From contig JAAGOF010000204.1 in the NCBI GenBank assembly GCA_010645155.1, positions 211,321 through 275,320 on the forward strand: a DNA stretch of 64,000 nucleotides. The letters are read 5' to 3'. This stretch comes from Tigriopus japonicus. Taxonomy: Eukaryota; Arthropoda; Copepoda; Harpacticoida; Harpacticidae. The notes under the pieces were generated by a model that saw only the letters and a program-made list of their open reading frames with translations, was not told where the DNA came from and made no database searches. Made by a program: the position numbers and the translations under genes. Of the stretch, positions 26,767-38,218 are shown in pieces. Each line of letters opens with the position of its first letter. The first letter of the stretch is position 1.

Positions 26767-28599
26767 AGTCAGGAGAAAAATGGTTCGTTCCCGAATGAAG
26801 CTAATGGGTATTGTCACTTAAGCGTGTTCGCTGACAGGCTCCTCGGTTGTAAACAGAAGAGAGTCCTAATTCAATCCAATAGGGGTCCCACCGCGATGAT
26901 GATCAAATCTCTGCACTTTCAACATCAATGGATCATTTCCAAATCAGCTGGGTCTCACTCATCTCCCCACGATTAGAATGCAATTTTCTGCTGGTCTCAG
27001 TCCTCTCTGAATAAATCCAACGAAACAAAGTCTCAGTTTGCAATAGCTCCAGGGTGTTCCACAGTTCCAACTCGATTGAAGATGAGAACATCGTGGACCG
27101 TTTTCATCCTGGACCGTCGTCGCTCTCGTCGCTTGCCCAATTCCCTCCGAGGGAACGAGTTCCAAAGACGTTGTTAGACCTTCGCTTTTGCCCGTCCAAT
27201 TCCGTATTGAGCTTTCAGGCGGCCAAGAGAGGCTGGATAAACGAACGAACGAACGAACGAGAGACACTGAAAAAAGAAAGAGGGACAGAGAGAGAGAGGG
27301 AGAAAGAGAGAGGAACGGAACCAGAGAGAAGAGCACAAAGCGAAAGAAGGAACGAACGAAGGAACCAAGTCACTCGAGATTCATATGGAAGAACCTAACG
27401 ACAGGCACGCTTGGGGCTTGATCCTTCACAAGAAGGAAAAAATGTAGACTCTCTTTGGACAGGTTGTCATTTCGACGTGGGAAAATTTCAATCCAATTCA
27501 ACACCCATAATTGGTCTCTCCCGATTCGAAAGTGCCAAAGAATACTGCTGATTGATTTGGTTGGTGTATTGTGGGTCCACATGAGATTTCTAAAGGTGGA
27601 GGAAAACACTTCAAACGCTTTTCGTCTTGATCGCCAACACCCCTACCTTCACTCCTTCGCCAAACGTTCATGAATTTGTTCATTCATTTTGCTTGGGGCG
27701 TATTTTCAAGCAATTCGGAAAGGCAAAAAATGATTCCAACACGTCAGTTTTTGAGCTTTCATTCACCCTTAGGTGATCGGTGTTAACTCTATGAATGACA
27801 TTTTTACTTGTTGAAGAGAAAAAAAAAATATTAAAGAAAAGCGAGGGAATGTTTGCCCCTAACCATTTTCCTCAATCACCAAAAACAGTTTAGTGTAATG
27901 AGAGGGGATACAAAAGAAGCTCATGAAAAAGAAGCTCCTACTTGACCTTAGCGGCTACCTCTTACACGCGAAGCTTTAAATAAGCCCAATAATCGAAGAT
28001 GCAAAAGTAAAGAAATTGCCACCAATCGGAGCTTTTGACCGGACAAAAGACTGCGCAAGGGCATGAGCAATTTTTGGTTGGCTTGATTTATTTAAATAAA
28101 TTGCGAAATCTATTTCCGTATTAACTTAAACTCAAAGTTTGATTGTGTCGCCAATAGCAAACACATGAAATTTAAAGAAAGCCCAACAAGTTGACATTTC
28201 TAGTCTGTGAGCTTCTTTAAGTAACGCTATTTGCTTGGTTTGACACATGAATCGAAAATGAGAAATCCCTAAAGCGCCCTAAATAATCTCAAACGAGATT
28301 TTTAGATGAAATTTGCTATTTTGTAACTTTTGTGTCGTTTTCAAGCCCATACCTATGCCAAGCAAGACAAAGCTGGCACAAGTTTTGAATTTAACTGTCA
28401 ATCACATTGAATCATGGTTTTGTCTCGCTATTCGCTCGGTTTGCACAAACTCGGGAAAAATATTGCAAGCGCTATTCACACAATAGATAATTTGGAACTG
28501 GTTCACATGAACATTTAGCAAACACCAATTGAGTTTCGATAAAATGTTGGAGCAATTGTTGGATTAAAATGAAAGAGCGTAATCAAACAACTTTGGTCA
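26767..28599. other. Spacer with low-complexity DNA
   Basis: Apart from the microsatellite at 27238-27320, nothing recognisable is seen. Open frames at 26959-27421 are driven by the repeat. Confidence 0.4.
27238..27320. repeat. ACGA and GA-rich microsatellite tract
   Basis: About five ACGA units are followed by AG/GGGA-rich imperfect repeats. It produces long low-complexity open frames on both strands (Arg/Glu-rich on +, Ser/Leu-rich on -) that should not be taken as genes. Confidence 0.8.
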
Positions 28600-28710
28600 G
28601 GGCCCGTATTCTCAACTCGTTCTTGGTACTTGAAGTCCTACTTCCTATGTAGTAACTTCGTTCTTGAAGTCTTACTTCAAACACCAAGTCCGAGTTGAGA
28701 ATACGGACCC
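28600..28710. mobile_element. Small foldback MITE (111 bp)
   Basis: The left end GGGCCCGTATTCTCAACTCG matches the reverse complement of the right end, GGGTCCGTATTCTCAACTCG, at 19 of 20 positions. Pairing continues inward through TTGG and TTGAAGT motifs, giving arms of about 45 bp. It is non-coding. No clear target duplication is visible. It sits just left of a larger palindrome at 28750. Confidence 0.8.
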
Positions 28711-28749
28711 AGATTCCTACACTGCATGCTCCATTTTGGCAATAAATAG

Positions 28750-29236
28750 TACCCAAGCACGAAGCACTAGAATCATGGAGTGGGAGGCTAGCAATGAGAA
28801 TAATGATTTCTAGTAAGAACAATCCAATTACGTTCTTCTGCAAGTGAGACCTTGCATATGTTGACAAGAATACGTATTTCAATTTTCAGCTCAATCAAAC
28901 GTCGGAGACAAAAGTTCTCAGAAAGTTCTCTCAGAAAACTGAACTCAAAGTTCAGTGCAAATCCTACCGAGAATGAATGAACTAGCCCTTTTGTGGTAAT
29001 CTTTTTACCACAAAAGGGCGAGTTCATTCATTTGATGCTCTCTTCAGCACATAAGTTTGAGAAGGCATAACTTTTCACTCCGGCATTCGATTGGGCTGAA
29101 ATTTGAAATACGTGCTCTTCTCAATGCAAGCCAGGTCTAATTTGCAGAAGAACGCAAATGGTTGGTTTCTGCTGGAACTCATAATTCTCATTTCTAGCCT
29201 CCCACTCCATGATTTCCGTGCTTCTTGACCCAAGGT
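28750..29236. mobile_element. Large foldback element (about 487 bp) with central hairpin
   Basis: The two arms are reverse complements along most of their length. ATCATGGAGTGGGAGGCTAG at 28772-28791 reappears inverted at about 29195-29214. Further matching blocks include CGTTCTTCTGCAA, CGTATTTCAA and TCAG(C/T)CCAATC-type motifs. The centre is a near-perfect hairpin: 28-nt arms at 28972-28999 and 29005-29032 with one mismatch and a 5-nt loop. No protein is encoded. Family knowledge places such structures among foldback or MITE-like elements. A diverged relative lies near 48 kb. Confidence 0.8.
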
Positions 29237-30845
29237 AGATAATTCATCAAAATTATTGGGATACGAATTTTTTGTCGTCTTTGTGCTGTACCAAAATCAT
29301 GGTCCATTTAAATTTATGAAGGGAAAATTACTCATGATTGTACCTTGTTCAAATAATGGCCTGCAATTTTTTAACATACGTGGTGTCACAATTGCCTGAA
29401 AATTAATTCTTTTTCTCTGACCGCTCTTGTTAACCTCAATTAATCATAATTTCCGTAGAACTAGTATATTTCGCTAAGTCCCAAAATTCTAGGTTCAAAG
29501 AAATTATACATTAAGTATTAGAGTCACCAAGTCTGAAACACATGTTTGCTTTCACTTTTTTGATGCACTGACAACACTTGTTCAAAAATGCACTGATGAC
29601 GTCGAGATTCCACGAATACGATGAGCAAGTAACTCACAACGATTAGAAGCTCTATATCAAATGACCTTCATACTTCCTTTTCTATTTGTACCAGGAATCC
29701 ATCTTCATCTCCCAAAGCTCAGATGAATTGGAAATTTTCTCTTTCTCTTTCTTTCGTTGTCCAGATGTAGAAGAACAGATCTTGTACCTTCATTTGGCAG
29801 TCTGAGAAGTAAGATGGTCGTATTTTTGTACAGATAGGTACTGTGGGAACATGACTCGTGGAATGGACCAGATTCCTCAAACGATGGGCACAGATGTCGC
29901 CTAACCCTTGAGATGGCTATCTTACATGGAAAATTTCTCGTTACTTCGTGTTTTTTTGGCCTAAAGATAATCAAGTTATGTCGCGGGTAGCATCAACATT
30001 TAGAATGGTAAGGAAAGCGCTAGATTCGCAGTAGTAGCTTTGATTCGTAAAATACAAATGACATCAGATCATGTTCCAAAACAGGTGATACACTATTAAA
30101 TAAACGTGATGTGTAATAAATTTCCTAATGGAATTAATACCTCCCATAATTTTTTACAACAATTAAATAGTCTAAAAAGTGCTTAGTGTTAACTGCAAAT
30201 TTGCGAGCCACAACCAGAGCCATTGAAATAAAATAAGGGTACAAAAATGTAAATAAATGTGAGTAAATGTTTTACTCATTTGAATTTATACATGTTTCAA
30301 AGCATCATCTAAACTTGAAGAAAGATTAACAGCGATAAACTCTGCGAATAATCACATTAGAAGGAAGGATCTTCAAATTACTGTCATTCAACAAAGACTA
30401 TTATCTTAAATCAAGGTTTCTTACTGCAACAACAACAAACAAAGTCGGTATGGTAGTAAAACTCAATTATCCTCTTTCATTGCTTTCCTTACAAACACGT
30501 CTCCTCCTTTGCCAATCTTTTCTTTTACAAGTTTGTGCGTTATGAATCTAATTGCCATGACCTTTCTGTTGCAAAAAGTATATAATGCGAGCCAATACTC
30601 TTTTTGTCATTTAAGTGAGCATCAACAAAAAACAAAAATTTGATGTTACGGCTATAGCATGAAAGAAATTTGAGAGCAAAACTATATTCGTTGATAATTT
30701 ATTGCTTAATGTCTGACGCAAAAAGGTGTATTCGTTGTGCAAATAATATATTGCTGCTGTTTATTCAAACCATCATCCATTGTGCTTGTGTGCTCTTGCA
30801 GTGAAGGCTTTGCTAATCCAAGGATGGCTCAAGCCAGGATTACTA
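29237..30845. other. AT-rich spacer
   Basis: No gene, RNA or repeat recognised. Only short open frames occur (89 codons at most, minus strand 29705-29974). Confidence 0.4.
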
Positions 30846-30956
30846 TCAAAATACACACTGGGTCCGATTAGTACAATGAAAATTAAACGGAACAATTTAT
30901 TTGTTGCAAAAACCTCACATTTTAGTACAATGATCGGACCCGGTGTGTATTTTTGA
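30846..30956. mobile_element. Small MITE with about 23-bp inverted ends
   Basis: The left end TCAAAATACACACTGGGTCC mirrors the right end, whose reverse complement reads TCAAAAATACACACCGGGTC. The ends enclose a short AT-rich core that contains the word TAGTACAATGA near both arms. Non-coding, 111 bp. No clear target duplication. Confidence 0.65.
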
Positions 30957-32275
30957 AATTCGTCTTGACGTACAGTGGTCCCTGGCTAATCTAAACTAAG
31001 TAAGCGCGAAAAAACAGATATAGTCCATAATTAAAATCCCTAAATTTTAGCAATGATTTTTGACAAAATAAGTTGCCACAGCTAATTTTTGATAAAGATA
31101 TCAGGAAAAGTAGAGATATTTGCCCACCACTATATTTACTTCATCTAAGCAATTCAGTCACTATTAGGCTTTCCAATGTTCAGAATAGAGCGTGATTAAT
31201 TTGAAGGGCATAAGGAGCCATGAGGATACGCAAAGATGTTTCCTTGAACTGATATTTCTTCAATATTAATGTGCCGTTATTGTTTCTTAAGTTATTCTTT
31301 GTTTGACATGGGACACTAAATACGGATGACCCTGTAGAGGAAAAATACGTCCGACAGGTGGAAGGAACAGACAAAAATAGCATTAGAGTTGTGGCATCCT
31401 ATGGCAACATTACATATACATGCAAATGCATGCAAAAGTTCTTCCAAGAGAGAAGATCTAGTTGCTTCTGCCAAGAAACGTTTGGCCCTATTCATGGCTG
31501 GAAATCAATCCTTTGGACTTCGTTGTCTGGTACGTTTTAGAAAGCCAAACTAGCAAGAAATCTCACTCAAGTGTCAGTGCCATAAAGGCCACATTCGAAA
31601 GAGAAAAAACAGCTTGATGGCCTTTATCCGTTACAGTTGTTGCAATTCGAAATCACAACGTCTTGCTAATAGGTACGTGTGCACAATGTAGAATGTAAGG
31701 CATCTACACATCATTTAAAATTGTAAAACTGGGGTTCTTGAAGTTTTTTTACTCAGAGCCTCCTCAACAAAACTTTTATAGACTCCATCCCATCCAAAAT
31801 AAAGAAATACTAAATGAATACTCATTCAAAGTTGTTTATTTGCGTTATGCTCTTTTGGAAGGGGGATGTGGAACAATTTTGTTTTTAGCAGATCTTTATC
31901 TTAAAATGAAAAAAACGGACGAAACGAATGAACAAGACAAAGAACAATCGAAATAATAAGTCGGAAATAATAATAAGACAAATGGAACATTTAATTTGCT
32001 TTCTTCGACTGTTGATTTGTTTGTCTCATTCTCCATCGTGAACATTTCACACGATTACAGAACAATTTCATTATTTAAACTCACATTATATGCACAGGCT
32101 ACAATTCTAAATTTAACACAACAGGCACTTCAAACTCCCACGACAAGAAGGGGAGGGGCCATAAGGGGGAGGGGCTAGAGGGGTCAAGTACTTCGTCTTC
32201 ATGGCCTGGTGTGAAGGGGCCGAGTCTTGAGTGTCTTGCTAAAGAAATGACCAAGTTCATTTTCCACCAAGACCT
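30957..32275. other. AT-rich spacer
   Basis: No recognised gene. A sequence resembling one end of a Tc1/pogo element (TACAGTGGTCCCTGGC, about 30971) has no visible partner end. Short frames at 31738-31956 and elsewhere lack any motif. Confidence 0.4.
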
Positions 32276-32375
32276 GAGGCTAGTTTTTTAAGCGCAAAGA
32301 TCGATCTCAAGATCGAACTTACAGTGCTAAAGTACGATCTTAAGATCGATCTTTGCGTCTTAAAAAACTAGCCTC
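32276..32375. mobile_element. 100-bp near-perfect hairpin MITE
   Basis: The left arm GAGGCTAGTTTTTTAAG, then CGCAAAGATCGATCTCAAGA, is mirrored by the right arm with only a few single-base differences or indels. About 45 bp per arm can pair around a loop near ACAGTGCTA. Short GATC-containing repeats occur in each arm. It is too short to code and fits a foldback MITE. It could instead be a structured non-coding element, but no transcription signal is visible. Confidence 0.75.
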
Positions 32376-34913
32376 TGGCCCGCACGGTGGTTAGCTATGC
32401 TCTATGGAAGTGTTTGCTCAAATGCCAAGACCTCTAACGACATTTTTCAATGTAAGAGTGTGATACAATGAAGATAGTTTTTGAAGGTGTAAAAACCTGC
32501 AAAATTTGAAGCAACAAATATTGATTAAAATTTTACGAAAAACTAAATATCATTTTTTCTGCGTTTGTTAAAAAAAGCGAAGAAAAAATTATCCAAAAAT
32601 AACCAGTTTAAGTTTGTTTTAAAATAACTTACATTCTTATTTCTCAATTAACACACAAGTAAAAGGAAATAAAAAAAACTCAATAATTTTTGTAACGCTG
32701 AAAAAGTATATATTATGTCTTGGCAATTGTTTTAACACACCACTTGAGCATTTTAGGGGGTTATTTGGTGCATTTTCGAAGGTTAAACCGGTGATAGTTT
32801 ATAATCTGTTGAAAAAAATTGATAGAATTTTGCCTCAATTCATAACTAAGGATCCTTTTGCTACCTATGAATATGGTTTTGGGAAATAAGTTGGTTTGAA
32901 CGGTTTTAAGTGATTTATTTTAGTTATTTGAGCTACTTTAAAATGCACACCGGGACAAAATATCTTCATTTTAATACTGAGACATCAAAAATCACCATAA
33001 GAAGTTTTAGCATAAGAGCAAACACATAAACAGATATTTTAATCACAATGCCCCGGCACCTACCATTGTTCACGTATTGCAAACTTCCAAACTCATTTCC
33101 ACATTTGTAGACGGACTTTCATAGTTAGTCCATTAAATCTAGCTATCATAAAACTCGAAAATAGTTTCTGGAATAATCATTCAGACTCAGAGAATGACAT
33201 TTCACATGTAACACTTGATAAAACATGCACCAAAGTCCAAAGTTTGCCCCAGATGTGCTGTGTCTTCTTCACAACCAACTTTGTTCCGGTTCCTTTGTTC
33301 CTTGCGCTTCATTCATCTTAATGTTGATGAGTCGAGCGTGGAACACTCAATTGCCATAGAATCCAATTTCATAAATGACCGTGGGTTGTCTCATATGCCA
33401 AAACGAGACCATCATTGGTTCTATTCAACTGCAGACGAGTGTCGTCCAAATTTCGGCCAAGTAAGTTTCCCAATTCTGGCCTTGAGGCTCTCTGAAATGC
33501 ATAAAATTACTCTTGGTGTTAACTCGGAAATGGTCAAAAGTTGAAAAGAAGCGACAGCGGTGGATGAAAATCTCTTTATCAGTGCTTTATATTCATCACA
33601 TCATTTGATGATCTAAAATGTACTGAACGTACCCCAATCAGAGTCCCTTGTTAAACTTTACGTTCTGTACATATTGTGTCTGCCAGAATAATATGGCGGC
33701 AAAGTAATACCAGTTTCCAGTGGAATGATTCCATTGTTTCAAGTTTCAGTCTTTGTCCCTTCTCCTTCTTTCTTGGCTCTCCTGATTTATGAGAAGAAAA
33801 AGATCCAAAGCTGGGATGGGCACCAATCTTTAAATTGGAATTCTATTGAGGGTCTCTGAAATCCATTTCACTCAAATTGAACCGAGCAATTGAATCGATT
33901 GAGCCCATTTGTAGGGCAATAATACCGATTGCTGTGCATGATTGATGGTCAATGTGGGTGTATTTTACTTGGGTACCCTCATTGGTGCATCACTACTCGA
34001 CGTACGTTGGAGAGTTGCGGTCCCACTCATTGTTCCAACAATCATTAGATCCCGAAGTTTCTTGGACCATCTCGGAAGTACAAAGCTGGCTTTGGCGGCA
34101 AACCTCACGCTAAAAACACATTCTGGGCCAGTTCAAAGAGGAAGTATTTCTAATGGGAAGTTCGCTCGTATTCGACCACATGCAACTGCATGTACATACT
34201 GTACCTAAGTGAGTGAGTGAGTGAGTGAGGGTATATACGAATAGTCGTTTGGGTTTGGACCATTATTACGTACAAATGAGGACTTGCCATATTCATACGA
34301 CAAAACGATACAAAGACGATGATGATGGTGATGGTAATTCACATTAGAAAGAGCCCAGAATAGTTATGTGTGCTTGTGAGACGACGATGTATTAGTACTA
34401 CATACACGGAAAGAGCACAGAGTGAGGGGAAACCAGAATGGTGGGGTGGTTGGGAACTCATGTCCATTAGCGAGGGTTAATTCAATTACAAGGCAAATAA
34501 GTAAATGCTCCTCTCTGTGTTTGGGCTATTACGTACTGCTTGAGCGAAAAGTGGCGACTACTGAGCCACAAACATGGGTCCAAAAGTGGAAAGGCGTAAG
34601 AAGTTCCAAAGGTGCCGTCTAAAGTTAGAACTACGTTGGTATATGAGTGTCCTCATTGGCCTTTTCTCGGGTTTCTTCCTCGTTCATCAGACAGAGATTG
34701 TCAATGGTCTGACAGAAAATGAGAGGTTGTCCAAGTGGATGAAGTTGGTCCCATGTTTGATCTTTAGTAGCTACTTAGAGAAGTGGCTCAGCGATCGAAG
34801 CTAATACACACTACTCCCCATTGAGAAGCTGGGGTGATAACAATGGATACAATCTTGTGTATTGCACTCACTCAACTCGGGAAGCAGTCTATATCGAGCG
34901 AGTGAGTGAGTGA
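32376..34913. other. Spacer with GAGT microsatellites
   Basis: No gene recognised. Runs of GAGT/GTGA lie at about 34208-34229 and 34897-34917. The AT-rich part (32.4-33.2 kb) has no open frame of interest. Confidence 0.45.
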
Positions 34914-35504
34914 GTGACTTGCTCTGTCCACTTGAGAGACAAATGCCCCCAATATCTGTCATTTCTCTTGTCTAAGCCTCCATATCTCGTTGCACACTCG
35001 TCCCCTCAAACTCTCCTGATCTCCAAGGCATCTGATCCTTGTGACTATTACTCGCCTAAATCGCTTACCTCGATGGATGTCCGTGTGTCGACGAAAATGT
35101 CGGATGAACCCTCCGAGAAAGCATCGAGGCTCAAAGACGTCAACTGGACCATCACCCCTCGCTTGGTCGTCGGATTCTGTTTCATATGGTTCGAAGAACA
35201 AATAAAATCGAATGTTTTTGTCGAATCGATTCCTTCTCAGCAGCTCACCCTTCGTCCACTTTTGGGACGAGGAGGTTCGTGTCAAATGGTCCACCGTCCA
35301 TCGACGAGAAGCCACCCTTGCTCTCGATTCCTCAAGAATATGACACCACCCTTGGTCAATATGAAGCACAGTGTTTCTCGTTCCGTACGTACAATTTGGT
35401 ACAGCAATGGCCCGTTTTTTTTATGTGAGTGTGTGAATTGTGAGCATTTGAGTGCACTTGGTGGACAAGGTTTCAACAAATGGACGCGTATCAAAAAGTC
35501 GTAA
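34914..35504 (+). CDS. Unrecognised open frames, both strands (candidate exon region)
   Basis: A 196-codon + frame overlaps a 136-codon minus-strand frame (34959-35369) and an 80-codon + frame (35186-35428), so several frames lack stops over about 400 bp. In the third of these, a segment following an acceptor-like TTCTCAGCAG near 35241 and ending at a donor-like TCC|GTACGT near 35387 would encode a 48-residue piece including PPLLSIPQEYDTTLGQYEAQ. None of the products has a domain I recognise. Local GC content alone may explain the absence of stops. Which strand codes, if any, is unresolved. Confidence 0.15.
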   Translation: MTCSVHLRDKCPQYLSFLLSKPPYLVAHSSPQTLLISKASDPCDYYSPKSLTSMDVRVSTKMSDEPSEKASRLKDVNWTITPRLVVGFCFIWFEEQIKSNVFVESIPSQQLTLRPLLGRGGSCQMVHRPSTRSHPCSRFLKNMTPPLVNMKHSVSRSVRTIWYSNGPFFLCECVNCEHLSALGGQGFNKWTRIKKS

Positions 35505-35660
35505 ATAACATTTGCTTGTAAAGGATGCCTGCTTTATTGGAGATTCTTGATGTAAGCTCTTCTCGACAAGTCCAATTCGCTTTTGTGAACAGAGCAGTAG
35601 CGGGAAATCAGGGAAAACGTCTAAAGTTTTCCCCTTAAAAAGAAATTCTTGCCAGGCTGT

Positions 35661-35677
35661 TCCGCCCTTAGGGCGGA
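35661..35677. repeat. GC-rich 17-bp palindrome
   Basis: TCCGCCC, TTA, GGGCGGA form a perfect inverted repeat of 7-bp arms, unusually GC-rich for this AT-leaning neighbourhood. It could be a binding site or a small hairpin. No adjacent gene explains it. Confidence 0.5.
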
Positions 35678-38218
35678 TCTATCCACAATCAGTTCTCCTT
35701 GTTACAGACATGCTCAGAATGTCAGATTGGCTTGAACAACTATTTGAACATTCCCCAACAAAGGAATACCAAAGATACAACATGCGTACATGCCGTACTG
35801 CTTTTTCGAACGGTTCCAACGAGAAAGAAGGATGCCAAATTGAACGTAACGAACGGGAAAGTGTTTTGCTCGTAAAATGAAGAAATGGGTTCCGTATCTT
35901 ACAACGTCATGTCATGATGATTGGCACGAGTGAGCTCGACGACCTGATGAAAGAAGGTCTTTTGCCACTGAAATTGCCAACAATGGGACAAATTTGTGCT
36001 GGAGTCATTTGAATAAATTACAAACGCCATCCGCGCTGACTTGATTCGGCGTTGCAAATTCATTGGCAGATGTCTTTTTCGTCGTATCGACTTGGTTCAC
36101 ACTCTCATTCATTCGTTTACAATGCCGTTTATAAAACCATTTGTGACTGGCTCAAAATTGAAACATTGAACTCTATCGGAAATTCGAACGAAAGGCTCTT
36201 ATTAAAGACCTCTAGATGTCAACTGTCAAGTATTTTGTCAGCATTGCGCTTGGTTTGAGACGTCGGAAAGAAAATATGAAACAAGGTGTCAGACAAATCG
36301 TCGCAATGAAAACATCACCTTGACAATTCACTTGACATCGTGAAGAATTTGGCAAAAAAGGCTTGGGAATAATTGAGGAAAAAAGTCCACTTGCCTCAAA
36401 GCACGTGATATAAAACCCAGGAAAGTAGGCCTGCTGGAACCATGAAAGTGTACTCCCTTCCATTGAAGACGAGCTTGATTAAATGGAAGTCGCAGACGAA
36501 CTTTTTATCTCCATTTTGCTGGGACAGATGTGCTGAGTCTGGCGGATTTCCACTCTAGACATTTTTGCAGTGTTAGAAAGGACGTCGAATTGGCATCTCT
36601 GAATCATTTTACTTGAGTGCTTCTTGAAAGCCCCAAAGAAAAATGTACTCTCTTGCTCAATACTTCCTTACTATTATACGAAAATTTTGCTTCAATTGAA
36701 CTTTATTTGCGAAAAATCTTTGCAATGGTCAGATCTTGATTTACATTTACAAAAACTTTCTGGACGAATTTCCATACTACTTATTTTCTTATTTCATTAT
36801 TTCAATGTAAAGAAAGTGCATATTTATAGATTAGAATTTGCTTGTGCATTGGACAGATTAAGCATATTTGTAGTATTGGCATTTATGATTTTGTTTGATT
36901 GAAACAGTCCTGTAAGGGTCTTTTTTTCTTTTTGGTTTTAATCTACTTTGAATTCGACGAGCCGTCGAAAACTTTTCCGGTCGATCTCTAGAACATCATA
37001 TGTATTTTCTAGGTGGATATCTTTACATTGGAAAGGTACATTTGTGCTTCCCTCTCGAAATTCCCGCTTCACGTAATTCAAGATGTGAAAGATGTGCTTG
37101 ATTTTTCTCCGAGAAGGTGAGGATGGCTTGAACGATTTTGTCTTATGTATTGGAGACCAGCCAACCCGATAAATAACTTTTATGATCATCCCACGATTCC
37201 TTTAGTTCCCACTTCAACCATTTGCTCCACATCTCATTTCAGCTCGTCGAAATGGAACACAACTCAATCCCACGCACCACCTTCCCAAACAAAATAATTC
37301 CTAACATTTCCTCAAACTGCTTTTGAGATTGAATTACCTTCTTTATTACAGATTGTAGCGTGTTCCGCAAATTTGCATTTGTCTTCTTCCGGATATTAGA
37401 CTCTGACTTGAGTATGGATGCCAACTTGTCAAACTCGTTTGCCAGAACATCCCTCGTTGGAAGTCTCAAGTTCCAACCCTCCAACCCCATCCAACATTTC
37501 GTCAAAAGAACTTGGATCGAGAAGTCTTTCGAGGGTTGGATCGAATGGTCGAGGGGTAAACAAAGCCGATTAAGATGTGTATTGGCCAGGCTGCCCTTTA
37601 ATTTGATCTGATGTTATCGGATTGTTGGTTCATTACATTGTTTAGGCTCAGTCCGTTTTAATTGGTCTGTGTCAAGTTTCCGAATGGCGCAATTTTCCGC
37701 GTTTTTGTGCAAAAGCTTTTTATTTGCAAACAATTTTCTACATGATTAAATGAGACTCATAATTGATTGTTGATCTAAGGAATAGGTTGTACATGTAAAA
37801 GAACGAGAGTTGATTTGATTTAAGATAAAATGAAATAGCGTTTTGATTGAATAGTTAAAAATATTGAAAACACAATGAGTTAGGCATGGGCTTAATATTC
37901 CTTTTTTATTCACAACCAACTGACCCATGGAATCGATCTAAGAGAGTTTCTTGTACCTATATTTTACAGTACAGTACGTGTACTAAGCGAACTTTTTATT
38001 TATGGTCAAATGGTTGGTCTCACAAAAACAATGATTAAAGCAAAAGTGTGAAATTGAGATCATTGTTTAATCCTGAAATATTTAACATTTCCATTTGGTG
38101 TTTTATTTAGGTGTCCAATTTTGCTTCGTTATCCCCTCGTGCTATTTCTTAGGGGGTTGGAAAAAAGCGTTGGCGACATTCTTCTTCGTCATATGACGTT
38201 TAACATTCACCCTTGGTT
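35678..38218. other. AT-rich spacer
   Basis: No gene, RNA or mobile element recognised. Short frames on both strands (92 codons at most) show no motifs. Confidence 0.4.

Noticed and set aside
26959..27421. Long frames on both strands, Ser/Leu-rich (-) and Arg/Glu-rich (+)
   Set aside because: They arise from the ACGA/GA microsatellite, which lacks stops in several frames.
30971..30997. Tc1/pogo-like end TACAGTGGTCCCTGGC
   Set aside because: No matching inverted end was found within a few kilobases, so no element can be delimited.
34208..34917. Regular short repeats considered as a possible CRISPR-like array
   Set aside because: They are simple GAGT microsatellites without spacers, and the DNA is eukaryotic.
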